From assembly GCA_048499435.1 (NCBI GenBank), contig JASNZW010000005.1, forward strand, positions 186,001 through 250,000: a stretch of DNA of 64,000 nt. Reading direction: 5' to 3'. This document shows, piece by piece, positions 40,701 to 53,483 of the stretch. The position numbers were made by a program, and so were the translations under genes. The notes beneath the pieces were generated by a model. The model saw only the letters and a list, made by a program, of their open reading frames with translations. It ran no database searches and had not been told where the DNA came from. Origin of the DNA: DAOTWC01 sp048499435 (GTDB taxonomy: Bacteria > Chloroflexota > Anaerolineae > Aggregatilineales > Phototrophicaceae). Positions within the stretch are counted from its first letter, which is position 1; each line of letters starts with the position of its first letter.

Positions 40701-41435
40701 GATGGAGGTCTGCGGCATCAGGATCAGGTTAGCGCCGCCCGCCAGCGCCAGGCTGCACTCGCCCATACGCAGCGCCTGCACCGCCAGGTGAACCGACACC
40801 AGCGACGATGAGCAGGCCGTGTCTATCGAGATACTGGGGCCTTGCAGCCCCAGCACGTAAGACAGCCGGCCTGAAGCGACGCTTGACGCGCCGCCGGTCG
40901 CCAGGTACAGGTCAATCTGGTCGCTCTGCCCGTTCAGCATCAGATTGCCGTAATCGTTGTTGCACAGGCCAACAAATACACCTGTCAGGCTGCCCGCCAG
41001 TTGATCAGGCGCGTAACCGGCGGTTTCCAGCGCTTCCCAGGCCACCTCCAGCAGCAGACGCTGCTGCGGGTCCATGCTGGCGGCTTCGCGCGGCGAAATG
41101 CCGAAGAACTGCGGGTCAAACTGGTCAATCTGCTCCAGGAAGCCGCCCCAGCGGGTGTTCATCTTGCCGGGCGCGTCCGGGTCAGGGTCATAGTAAGCGT
41201 CTGCATCCCACCGCGACGCCGGCACTTCGGTCACAGCATCCACGCCCGCCCGCAGCAGCTCCCAATACGCCTCAGGGCTGTCCACGCCGCCGGGGAAACG
41301 GCAGGCCAGGCCCACAACCGCGATCGGCGCCGTTTTCTGCAGCTCGGCCTTTTCCAGCTTCGACTGAAGCTCTGCCGCCAGCAGCGCCAGCCGCTGCGGT
41401 GAAAGCTGTGAGATGCGCCTGAGAAAATCATTCAT
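34779..41435 (-). CDS. Type I PKS module: KS-AT-DH-MT-KR-ACP
   Basis: This extension module should leave an alpha-methyl, alpha-beta double bond. KS has DTACSSSL (Cys ~208), ETHGTGT and NLGH. AT has GHSIGE (Ser ~655) and a YAQP stretch of malonyl type, with SIAAHSPLM in place of HAFH. DH has an ideal HRIYGVVILP (His ~957) and HPAFLDACFH. The C-methyltransferase has EIGAGTGGTT (~1422) and NVLHAT. There is no ER. KR has TGGLGGLG (~1815) and Tyr in HYAAAN (~1963) and lacks the LDD motif. ACP has GMDSLMSV (Ser ~2135). The N-terminal helix (SPQRLALLAAELQSKLEKAE) and C-terminal LSEDDLEALLLKKLKGLQ are docking elements. It overlaps the upstream gene by 8 bp. Confidence 0.92.
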   Translation of the reverse strand: MNDFLRRISQLSPQRLALLAAELQSKLEKAELQKTAPIAVVGLACRFPGGVDSPEAYWELLRAGVDAVTEVPASRWDADAYYDPDPDAPGKMNTRWGGFLEQIDQFDPQFFGISPREAASMDPQQRLLLEVAWEALETAGYAPDQLAGSLTGVFVGLCNNDYGNLMLNGQSDQIDLYLATGGASSVASGRLSYVLGLQGPSISIDTACSSSLVSVHLAVQALRMGECSLALAGGANLILMPQTSITLSKAKMMAADGRCKAFDSRADGFVRGEGCGIVVLKRLDDAARDGDQVLAVIRGSAVNQDGRSNGLTAPNGPAQTAVIRAALADARLEAGDISYIETHGTGTALGDPIEVQALAAALGAGHSRAAPLLIGSVKTNLGHLESAAGIAGLIKLILMTQRGVIPPHLHFIEPNPYIAWGELPVAVSDRLTQWAPAGGRRIGGVSSFGFSGTNAHIIVEQAPPRRRAAPENERPLHLLALSGRGEGALHQLAGRFEDYLAASDEPAADVCYTANAGRSHQSERLAVVAADAPALRAALAAYRDGQPSDMLFTGQAQRDKRIAFLFTGQGAQYVGMGQQLYRTQAVFRAVIDECEELLRPLLDRSLLSVLYPQTGASSPLHDIVYAQPAQFAVQCALVKLWDSWGIRPAAVLGHSIGEYAAAYAAGVFSLADGLKLVTARSRLMGQTPAGEMASVFTTPEHAAQALAPYRGRVEIAAVNGPEMVVISGESAAVAAVIEDLKREKIRARRLEVSIAAHSPLMEPVLDAFASAAAEVAYALPQVEFVSGLTGAPIEGHEIATAGYWRRHLRQTVLFAPAVTALHASGCRMFLEIGPAPTLISLGQRLEPDGLWLPSLREGHDDWQTLLKSLAALYTRGADVSWAGFDRDYARRRLALPTYPFQRASYWAQQAGPARVQPPGAADSVHPLLGRPVISPALRDVVFEAQLSAAWPPFLDHHRIYGVVILPSPAYLEMALRAAQAHFGPGVYQVENFSIRDALVLPEDKLRTVQVILSSTGADTAALQVVSLDADGWKLHATGSIRPTAAAPADVFNPARIRARCPETVTGTEYYARVQQLGLEFGASFRGLQHIWRRDGEALGRVELPDELAAQAGQFMIHPAFLDACFHLLGAPLPGDGLETAYLLIGMDSFQLYRAPGKTLWNHTVLTETANGETFAGDCYLYDEAGALVAAARGLQLKRAGREALLWATQQRPSDLFYEVNWVAQPNAGRANALRTPAEVAQDVSAAADFSVQAYADLSAALDRVSVRYIADALRALGWAITPGEHVTAETLAASLGVVERQRPLFARLLVVLAEDGTLTAAAHGGFVVARPPAAGALEPDLDALSGCFPDYRPLIALVGRCGPALAAVLRGDTDPLHLLFPGGSLADTEALYQSVPTAQFYNSIVRQTLESMLAGATGRLRILEIGAGTGGTTASVLPSLPPERTEYVFTDLSPLFLERAQAKFSAYPFVRRALLDIEQDPDAQGFAGQQFDVIVAANVLHATADLARTLAHVRQLLAPGGQVLLIEGTRPQRWVDLTFGLTEGWWRFRDHHRRPDYPLLTRAGWRDLLRAEGFDQLALLPEVDDSSVLAGQAVIVARQAALAAPGSWLILADAGGVGAALADELSARGARCLLARPGAQFAAEDGCCWCVAPDSADDYDRLLAARVDWTGVVDLWGLDCAPDDASAAEDASAVTARALLLTQALIRSGAPARLWLVTENAQPVLADAGVNLAGAPLWGLGRVLALEHPHVWGGLIDLDGREQPVAKARALLAEVLTPDGEDQLAVRGGVRYAARLARAQAPARADIRFRADGSYLITGGLGGLGLELARWLAARGAGHLILTSRRGLPAEQADSPDYQRQRAGVQDIEALGARVTVAAVDVGDSIGMARLCQQFSASLRGVFHLAAALEFWPLETLPPEGLAAMMRSKAGGAWLLHQLSQGLELDYFVLFSSTTALWGVTQMAHYAAANTFLDTLAHYRRRAGLPALSVNWGTWAEMRIASAEQKQAVAQFGLNPIPTEQALATLGDLLAAAAAPAQIAVASVDWALLKPAYEARRERPFLAQVAAPASRSARLAEGSSASAGPALPERLIGMTAAERQDALVEHVAREVGGILGMAWASVDIHRGLFEMGMDSLMSVDLKSHLEAGTGLSLPSTLTFNYPTVVELAEYLDGRLASPAAAQPEAASSAPAAAASADLDDLSEDDLEALLLKKLKGLQ

Positions 41436-44400
41436 CGCCCGAATCTCCCCCGTCCGCGCTGCCCTGGCTTAAGTGTTCAGCCATCAACCGTTCGATTTCC
41501 TCATCGCTGAGCGCTTCAAAAGCGTCCAGCAGGTCAAGCGCAGAGCCGCCGCCCGCCGTGCCCGCCGCCGGCGCGGCCTGTGCCGGCGCGCCGTTCGCGT
41601 CCAGCGCCAGCACCTCTTGCAGCAGAAAGTGCGTGATGGCTGTCACTGTCGGATAATCAAAGACCAGCGTGGCCGGCAGCGTCCGCTCCAGCTCCAGGCC
41701 GGCCCCCAGCCGGTTGCGCAGCTCGACCGCCATTAGCGAATCCAGCCCCAGGGCGTTTAACGCCGTGTGTTCGTCAATGCTGTGCGCGGATTCAGCGCCC
41801 AGCACATAGGCCACCTGCTCGCGCACAAAGGCGGCCAGCGTTTCGTGCCGCTTCGCCGCCGGCACCTTCTGAAGCCGGTCCACAACGGCCCCGGCCTCCA
41901 CTTGGCCCGCCCCGGCCGCCGCAGCAGCGGCAGCAGGCCGGGCCGCCTCCGCCTGCGCGAACAGCGCAAACAAAGGCCCGTTAAACTGGCGCAGAAATAC
42001 CGGCCAGTTTACCGGCGACACCCCTACCTGGGCCGGTGAAGCCTGCAAAAGCGCGCCCAGAACCCGCAGGCCGTCCGCCGGCGGGATGATGCCCACCCCC
42101 TGCGCCGCCGCCCGTTCGCTCACGCCGTGTTCAACCGCCGCACCGGTCTCGCCCCACACGCCCCAGTTAATGCTCAGGCCGGGCAGCCCCGCCGCGCGCC
42201 GGTGATGAGCCAGCGCGTCCATAAAGCTGTTGGCAGCGGCGTGGTTCGCCTGCCCGCGCGAGCCGAACAGCGCCGCGACCGACGAAAACAACACGAAGAA
42301 ATCCAGCGGCATGGTCTGCGTCAGCCGGTGCAGCAGCCACGTCCCCTCCACTTTCGCCGCGAACACCGCCGCAAAGCGTCCCCAATCCTGCTGCATCAGG
42401 GCCGCATCCGCCAGCGCGCCCGCGCTGTGGAACACCCCGCGCAGCGGCGGCATCGTTTGCCGGATGCTGTCCAGGGCGCGCCGAACGTCGGCCTCAACGG
42501 CGACATCACCCTGGATCACCTCGATGTGCGCCCCCAGCGCGCCCAGCTCAGCCAGCGCTGCGCGGGCCGCCTCCGACGGCGCGCGCCGCCCCATCAGCGC
42601 CAGATAACGAGCGCCCTGTTCAACCAGCCAGCGCGCCGTCAGCAGGCCCAGGCCACCCAGGCCGCCCGTGATCAGGTAAGCCGCATCCGCGCGCACCGTG
42701 TCGGGCGTGTCGAACGTCAGCGCGACCCTGCCGATGTGCCGGGCCTGCGCCATATAGCGAAAGGCAGCGGCAGCCTCAGCCAGCGGGAAACTGCGCGCGG
42801 GCAGCGGCTGTAAAGTCCCGTCCTCCACCCACGCCAGAATCTCCAGCAGGATCGAGCGGATCAACTGCGGGTTGTCCACCGCTTCGGGCGTCCAATCAAT
42901 GATGGCGTAGCGCGCGTCGGGCCGCTGGCGGGCAAATTCCGCCGCGCTCAGGATGCCGCGCTTGCCGATTTCAAGAAAGCGCCCGCCGCGCGCCAGCGCC
43001 GCCACGCTGGCCGGCACAAACGCATCCGCCAGCGAATTTAACACCATATCAACGCCCGCGCCCGCCGTCAGCTCCGCGACCGCCTCGACAAAATCGAGCG
43101 TGCGCGAGTTCAGCACGTGCTTAACGCCGATGGACTCCAGGAACGATCGTTTTTCCGGGCTGCCCGCCGTTGCGAAAACTTCAGCCCCGGCGCGCTGCGC
43201 CAACCGCACCGCCGCCATGCCGACGCCGCCCGCCGCCGCGTGAATCAGCACCCGCTCCCCCGCCTGGATGTCGCCCACATAATGCAGACAGTAAAAAGCG
43301 GTGATAAACGGAATCGCCAGCGTGGCCGCCTGTTCAAACGATAAGCGGGCGGGTTTAGGCACAACCAGGTCAGCGCGCGCGACAACGTAGCTGCTGAAGC
43401 TGCCTGAAGCCAGCGCCAGCACCGCATCGCCAACGCGCAGCCCTTCAACGCCAGCCCCCACCGCCGTGATCTCGCCGGCGCACTCACCGCCCAACGCGCC
43501 CGCGTCGCCTGGGTACATACCCATCACGTTGAGCACATCCTTGAAGTTCAGGCCGGCGGCCCGCACCCTGATCTCAACCTCGCCCGGCCCTGGCTGGCGC
43601 CGCGCCAGCGGCGCGAACGACAGGTTATCAATTACGCCGCGCTCGGCGATGACCAGCGTTCGCGCGCCGTCTGCGCCCGGCGTTTCCAGCGGCGGCTGCC
43701 AGCGCTCCAGCCGCGGCGCAAACCGTTCAGCGCCGCGCAGCGCGATCTGGTTCTCGGCGTCCGGCGCGCACAGCGCCGCCGCCACCTGCGCGATCTCAAA
43801 ACCGGCAGGATCGAGGTCGAGGCAAACGGGCTTGAGTTCCGGGTGTTCCAGCGCGACCACCCGGCCCAAGCCCCACAGCGTCGCCTGGGCCGCCGCAACC
43901 GGCTGCGCGGCGTCCACCGCCTGCGCGCCCTGTGTCACCAGCCACAGGCGGGCCGGCGCCGCGATCAGCGCCTGTGTGAGGGCCAGCGCGCTGGCGATCA
44001 TGTCGTGTTCCGCCGCCCGCAGCGCGGCGGCTTCAGCGTCATCCGGCATCGCCGTGTCCAGGCCCCACAGGTACACCACTTCGTCCCAGGCGCGCTCAGC
44101 GATCAACCGCCCGTAATCCTCGCGGCGTGACGGGGCGATCACAATGCGGTCGCCCGCGCGCGCGTAGGCCGCGCCCGCCTCAACCAGCGCGCAGTAATCG
44201 CCGCGCGCCGTTAGCGCCGCCGCCAGCGCCGCGCCCACGCCGCGCTGGTCGGCCAGGATCAGCCAGTTGGTGCGGGTCCCCGCCTGGGCCACAATGACCG
44301 CGTTTTCCGGCAGCGCGCCCGCGCCCGCCGGGGGCACGCACGCCGCCTGGGTAAAGCCGCTTTCAGCCAGCAGCGCCAGCCAGTCCTGCTGCGCGATAAG

Positions 44401-47400
44401 CGGGTAATCCGGGCGAATATCGCTGTCAACGAAGCGCCACCACCCATCGGTCAGGCCAAACGAGAGATCAACCCAACGTTCAGGGCGGATCATCTCCAGC
44501 ATGAGCAGTGCCCCGCCTGGCGCCAGCATCTGCCGCAGGTGGCGCAGCGTGCGCCGCAGGTCCGCAGTCGCGTGGATGACATTGGCCGCGATGATCACGT
44601 CCGCCTGCCCGCCCGCAAAACCCTGCGCCAGCGGCTCGTCCTCAATGTTGAGCAGCGCGTAGCGCATAAACGGAAACGCGGCGAAGTTCTCAGCCGCCCG
44701 CCGCAGGAAAAAGGGCGAGATATCGGTGAAGGTGTACGATTCAACCTGGCTTTCCAGCAGGCCCGGAACCACAAACGAAGTTGTGCCGCCAGTCCCCGCG
44801 CCAACCTCAACAATCCGCAGCCGGCGGTCCGCGGGCAGCTCCGCCAGCATGGTTTCAAGCGCGCGCTGCACCAGCGAATTATAAGCGCGCGCGCCGGGCG
44901 CCTTCTGATAAAGGTCGTCCGTGAGCGCCAGGCTGCCCCCCGGAAACAGAAGCTGCAGCGGATCAACCGCGCCGCGCAGCGCCTCAGCGAGCTGGTCGCC
45001 GCAGCGCTGGGCGAAGGTCAGCTCCGCCGAGAACTCGCCAAATTCCGCGAACAGCGCAGCAACGCGCCGGGCCAGCGTTTCGCCCGCGCTGAGATCAGGC
45101 GGCGCGGCCACCACCAGGGCCGCACCATCGCGCCGCAGCAAACCGTCCGCCGCCAGCATCGCGCACAGCCGCCCGACCAGGCGTTTGTGCTGCGGCAGGA
45201 TGCCAAGCCGGTCACACAGCTCATCCGCCGTCACGCGCTCGCCGGGCTGCGGCCGCCAGCCCAGCTTGTGCAGCGCCTGGACCACATAGTCCACGCACAG
45301 TGCGTCCAGCCGGGGCGACAGGTCCGCGTAGCGGTCCTGGCCATATTCCGCTTTGTATACGTCTACCAGCGGCGCGACGGCGGCCTGCACCGCCTGCGGC
45401 GCAGCCAGCCCGGTTGGCTCAGCCAGCGGCGCCGCGTGCCAGGCCACCTGATACAGCCAATCGCCGCTGTCAGCCTGCCCCAGGTGGCTCAGCAGCGCCG
45501 CGCTGGCGCGTTTAAGGTGGATGCCGCTGATCTCTGCCAGCACGCTGCCATCCGGGCCTGTCACCGTAATCGCGCCTTCAAAGCCCTGGGCCGCGGCCCC
45601 CGGCTGAACCTGCGCGTAGCTGTAAATTTCAGCCGGCAGCGGCCCGTACTGGGCCAGCCGGCTAATGCCTGCCGGCAGATAAATGTCCGCTGCGCCCGCC
45701 GCCCCGGCGGGGACCGCCGCCGCCAGCGTTTGCAGGCACGCATCCAGCAGCGACGGGTGCACCCGGTACTGGTCCAGCTCAGCCGCGATCACATCTGGCG
45801 CCCGGACCAGGCTCAGCGCCTCGCCATCGCGCCGCCACAACTGCCGCACGCCCTGAAGGCTCGGCCCAAAATGCAGGCCGCTCAGGTATAAACGCTCGTA
45901 ATGCTGCTCAGCGGACACCTGCTCGTCACAGCGCGCCCGCACTGCCGCGATATCCAGCGCGGGCGGCGGCGCTGGCTGCCCAGCGACAACCTCACCGCTG
46001 GCGTGCAGCCTCCAGCCGTCATCCTGCTGGCTGAACAATTCAAACGGGCGGCGGCCAGCGCTGGCGGCGTGAAACACGAACTGCGCGGCGCGGCGCGCGC
46101 CATCCGGCACGGTCAGCGCCTCAAAAATACCCATGTTCTCCACCCAACCAGCGCCCACGACCGCCGCCGCTGCCGCCAGCGCCAGCTCCATGTACGCCGT
46201 CGCCGGCAGCACCGGCGTGTCATAGATGCGGTGGTCGTTCAGGAACGAAAACGCCTCCGGCGCCAGGTTGGTTTCAAACTGAATCGCCGCCAGCGGCGAG
46301 GGCAGCCGCTCACCCAGCAGCGGGTGAGACCCGGCGGCGACGGGCCGTGTGCGCGCCGGGTGTGCTTTCTGCTTCACCCAGCAGCGCTGCCGCTGGAAAG
46401 GATAGGTCGGCAGCGTCACCCACTGCCGCTGATAATCCCGGTCAAAGGCCAGCCAGTCCACCGCCGCGCCGTTAGTGTACAGCGCGCCCGCCGCCGCCAG
46501 CAGCGTGTCCCAATCGCCCTTGTTCTGGCGCAGCGACGCCAACCAGACGCCCGCCGGCACAATGCGCTGCCCCATGCCAATAAGCGTAGAGCCTGGCCCA
46601 ATCTCCAAAAACACACGGTAGCCAGCGTCATACAGCGTTTGCACGCCCGCCGCGAAGCGCACCGCGCCGCGCGTCTGCTTCAGCCAGTAATCCGGCTGGG
46701 TAAGCGCGTCATCGGCGAAGGCCCCGGTCACGTTCGCGGCCAGCCGCAGGCGCGGCCGGTTAAACTGGACGCCGCTGAGGACGCGCGCGAAGGCGGGCAG
46801 CATCGGCTCCATCAGCGGCGAATGGAACGCATGTGAGACGTTCAGCCGCCGCGCTTTGATTCCCTGGGCTGTCAAAGCGGCCACAGCGGCGGCGATACCC
46901 CCCTCAGAGCCGGAAATCACCGTGTTGTCCGGGCTGTTGAGCGTCGCGATCGCGGCCTCAGCGCCCGCCGACCGGATAACCGCCGCCGTCGTCGGTTCAT
47001 CGGCGAAAACCGCCGCCATCGCGCCGCCCGCCGGCAGTTCGCCCATCAGCCGCCCGCGCTCTGCAATCAGGTGCAGGCCGTCCTCAAGCGAGAACACGCC
47101 GGCGGCGCAGGCGGCCGTGTATTCGCCCACGCTGTGGCCAAGCACCGCGTGCGGCTCAATACCCCACGACTGCCACAGCTTCAGCAGCGCGTATTCAATG
47201 GCAAACAGCGCGGGCTGTGTGTAAGCGGTGTGATCTATCGGCGACGGCGTCTCAGCCTGTGAAAAAATCACCGACAGCAGCGGCTGGGGCAGCAGCGGGC
47301 GCAGCACAGCGTCGCAGGCGTCCAGCGCCGCCCGGAAAGTCGGCTGCGTGGCGTACAGTTCGCGCCCCATGCCGCTGTACTGCGCGCCCTGCCCGGTAAA

Positions 47401-49089
47401 CAGAAAGGCGATGCGGGGCCGGTCCTCCGTCGCCAGCACGCCCGCCGTCACCGTCGGCATCTGACGGCCGGCCGCGAACGCCTGCAGTCTGTCGGCGGCC
47501 TCCGCGCCCGACTCAGCCGTAACGGCGAGCCGGTGGTTAAAATGCGCCCGCCCGGCGTTAAGCGTAAAAGCCGCGTCTGCCAGCGCGATCTCCGGGTGCG
47601 CCGGCAGATACTGCGCCAGTTCCGCCGCGCGCTGGCGCAGCGCCTCCGCCGATTTCGCTGAGATGGCCAGCAGATGCCGTGTGCGTTCAACCGCGTTCAC
47701 CGGCGCGGCGGCGGCGGGCGCCGCTTCCAGCACAATATGGCAGTTTGTCCCGCTGAAACCAAACGCGCTGACACCGACCAGCCGCCGACCGCCGACCGGT
47801 TCAAGCGGCGTCGCTTCGGTCGGGATAACCAGCGGCAGCCGTTCCCAGGGGATGTGCGGGCTAAGCGCCTGCAGGTGCAGATGCGGCGGCACAACCTGAT
47901 GCTGAAGCACCAGCAGCGCCTTGATAAACCCGGCGATGCCCGCCGCCGATTCTAAATGGCCGATGTTCGCTTTCACTGAACCGATCAGCACCGGCTGGCT
48001 GGCTGGCCGCCCCTGGCCGAGCACCGCGCCCAACGCCTGCGCCTCAATTGGGTCGCCCAGCGCCGTGCCAGTGCCGTGCGTCTCCACATAGCCGATCTCG
48101 CGCGGCTCAACGCCGGCATCCGCCAGCGCCGCGCGGATCACGTCCTCCTGCGAGGGGCCGTTCGGGGCGGTCAGCCCGGTGCTGGCGCCGTCCTGGTTCA
48201 CAGCGCTGCCCCGGATAACCGCCAGGACAGGGTCGCCGTCCGCCAGCGCTTCGGACAGCCGCTTGAGGACGACCACACCGCAGCCCTCCGCACGCACAAA
48301 ACCGTCCGCGGCGGCAGCAAAAGGCTTGCAGCGGCCATCCGCCGCCATCATGTGATATTTAGACAGCGCCACGCTGTTTTCAACTGAAAGAAGCAGGTTC
48401 ACGCCGCCCGCCAGCGCCAGGCTGCTCTCGCCGCTGCGCAGGCTCTGCACCGCCATGTGCACCGCGACCAGCGACGAGGAACAGGCGGTGTCCAGCGTCA
48501 CCGCCGGGCCTCTCAGCCCCAGCAGATACGACAGCCTGCCCGTCGCGACGCTGCGCGCCACGCCAGACGCATAATAGCTGTCAATGCCTTCCAGCCCCAG
48601 GTGATCGAGCTGCACCTGCATATAGTCTTCGCTGGTGACGCCGATAAACACGCTGGCGTGCGTGTTATATAACCGGTCAGGCGCTGTGCCCGCGTTTTCC
48701 AGCGCTTCCCAGGCTGTCTCCAGCAGCAGCCGCTGCTGCGGGTCCATGCTGACCGCCTCGCGCGGGGCGATGCCGAAAAACGCCGGGTCAAACTGGTCTA
48801 TATCCTGAAGATAGCCGCCCCAGCGCGTGGCCGTTTTGCCCGGCACATCCGGGTCAGGGTTGTAGTACGCATCCACATCCCAGCGGTCGGGCGGCGTCTC
48901 CGTGATCGCGTCTACCCCCTGGCGCAGCAGCTCCCAGAACTGCTGCACCGTGCGCGCGCCGCCCGGAAAGCGCAGCCCCACCCCAATCACGGCCACTGGC
49001 GCATGTTTTTCCTGCTCCAGCGCCGCGACGCGGTCCTGGAGTTTTTCGATAGCGAGAAACGCCTGCTTTAAGGGCGATAGTGACTCCAT
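41428..49089 (-). CDS. Type I PKS module: KS-AT-DH-MT-ER-KR-ACP
   Basis: The 2553-residue module carries every reducing domain plus a C-methyltransferase, so the expected unit is alpha-methyl and saturated. KS Cys ~203 (DTACSSSL); AT Ser ~653 (GHSVGE) with malonyl-type SHAFHSPLM; DH DHRIYDTPVLP (His ~953) and HPSLLDACLQ; MT EVGAGTGGTT (~1430) with NVIHAT; ER HAAAGGVGM (~1948); KR TGGLGGLG (~2140); ACP GLDSLMAV (Ser ~2453). One anomaly: the KR reads QANHAAANSF near residue 2283, with His where the catalytic Tyr normally stands. DH and ER would be idle unless this KR works. The C-terminus has an acidic docking helix (LSDEEIERLMAEHL). The ATG lies 2 bp after the upstream stop. Confidence 0.92.
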   Translation of the reverse strand: MESLSPLKQAFLAIEKLQDRVAALEQEKHAPVAVIGVGLRFPGGARTVQQFWELLRQGVDAITETPPDRWDVDAYYNPDPDVPGKTATRWGGYLQDIDQFDPAFFGIAPREAVSMDPQQRLLLETAWEALENAGTAPDRLYNTHASVFIGVTSEDYMQVQLDHLGLEGIDSYYASGVARSVATGRLSYLLGLRGPAVTLDTACSSSLVAVHMAVQSLRSGESSLALAGGVNLLLSVENSVALSKYHMMAADGRCKPFAAAADGFVRAEGCGVVVLKRLSEALADGDPVLAVIRGSAVNQDGASTGLTAPNGPSQEDVIRAALADAGVEPREIGYVETHGTGTALGDPIEAQALGAVLGQGRPASQPVLIGSVKANIGHLESAAGIAGFIKALLVLQHQVVPPHLHLQALSPHIPWERLPLVIPTEATPLEPVGGRRLVGVSAFGFSGTNCHIVLEAAPAAAAPVNAVERTRHLLAISAKSAEALRQRAAELAQYLPAHPEIALADAAFTLNAGRAHFNHRLAVTAESGAEAADRLQAFAAGRQMPTVTAGVLATEDRPRIAFLFTGQGAQYSGMGRELYATQPTFRAALDACDAVLRPLLPQPLLSVIFSQAETPSPIDHTAYTQPALFAIEYALLKLWQSWGIEPHAVLGHSVGEYTAACAAGVFSLEDGLHLIAERGRLMGELPAGGAMAAVFADEPTTAAVIRSAGAEAAIATLNSPDNTVISGSEGGIAAAVAALTAQGIKARRLNVSHAFHSPLMEPMLPAFARVLSGVQFNRPRLRLAANVTGAFADDALTQPDYWLKQTRGAVRFAAGVQTLYDAGYRVFLEIGPGSTLIGMGQRIVPAGVWLASLRQNKGDWDTLLAAAGALYTNGAAVDWLAFDRDYQRQWVTLPTYPFQRQRCWVKQKAHPARTRPVAAGSHPLLGERLPSPLAAIQFETNLAPEAFSFLNDHRIYDTPVLPATAYMELALAAAAAVVGAGWVENMGIFEALTVPDGARRAAQFVFHAASAGRRPFELFSQQDDGWRLHASGEVVAGQPAPPPALDIAAVRARCDEQVSAEQHYERLYLSGLHFGPSLQGVRQLWRRDGEALSLVRAPDVIAAELDQYRVHPSLLDACLQTLAAAVPAGAAGAADIYLPAGISRLAQYGPLPAEIYSYAQVQPGAAAQGFEGAITVTGPDGSVLAEISGIHLKRASAALLSHLGQADSGDWLYQVAWHAAPLAEPTGLAAPQAVQAAVAPLVDVYKAEYGQDRYADLSPRLDALCVDYVVQALHKLGWRPQPGERVTADELCDRLGILPQHKRLVGRLCAMLAADGLLRRDGAALVVAAPPDLSAGETLARRVAALFAEFGEFSAELTFAQRCGDQLAEALRGAVDPLQLLFPGGSLALTDDLYQKAPGARAYNSLVQRALETMLAELPADRRLRIVEVGAGTGGTTSFVVPGLLESQVESYTFTDISPFFLRRAAENFAAFPFMRYALLNIEDEPLAQGFAGGQADVIIAANVIHATADLRRTLRHLRQMLAPGGALLMLEMIRPERWVDLSFGLTDGWWRFVDSDIRPDYPLIAQQDWLALLAESGFTQAACVPPAGAGALPENAVIVAQAGTRTNWLILADQRGVGAALAAALTARGDYCALVEAGAAYARAGDRIVIAPSRREDYGRLIAERAWDEVVYLWGLDTAMPDDAEAAALRAAEHDMIASALALTQALIAAPARLWLVTQGAQAVDAAQPVAAAQATLWGLGRVVALEHPELKPVCLDLDPAGFEIAQVAAALCAPDAENQIALRGAERFAPRLERWQPPLETPGADGARTLVIAERGVIDNLSFAPLARRQPGPGEVEIRVRAAGLNFKDVLNVMGMYPGDAGALGGECAGEITAVGAGVEGLRVGDAVLALASGSFSSYVVARADLVVPKPARLSFEQAATLAIPFITAFYCLHYVGDIQAGERVLIHAAAGGVGMAAVRLAQRAGAEVFATAGSPEKRSFLESIGVKHVLNSRTLDFVEAVAELTAGAGVDMVLNSLADAFVPASVAALARGGRFLEIGKRGILSAAEFARQRPDARYAIIDWTPEAVDNPQLIRSILLEILAWVEDGTLQPLPARSFPLAEAAAAFRYMAQARHIGRVALTFDTPDTVRADAAYLITGGLGGLGLLTARWLVEQGARYLALMGRRAPSEAARAALAELGALGAHIEVIQGDVAVEADVRRALDSIRQTMPPLRGVFHSAGALADAALMQQDWGRFAAVFAAKVEGTWLLHRLTQTMPLDFFVLFSSVAALFGSRGQANHAAANSFMDALAHHRRAAGLPGLSINWGVWGETGAAVEHGVSERAAAQGVGIIPPADGLRVLGALLQASPAQVGVSPVNWPVFLRQFNGPLFALFAQAEAARPAAAAAAAGAGQVEAGAVVDRLQKVPAAKRHETLAAFVREQVAYVLGAESAHSIDEHTALNALGLDSLMAVELRNRLGAGLELERTLPATLVFDYPTVTAITHFLLQEVLALDANGAPAQAAPAAGTAGGGSALDLLDAFEALSDEEIERLMAEHLSQGSADGGDSGDE

Positions 49090-49091
49090 CG

Positions 49092-53479
<4,388 letters not shown>

Positions 53480-53483
<4 letters not shown>

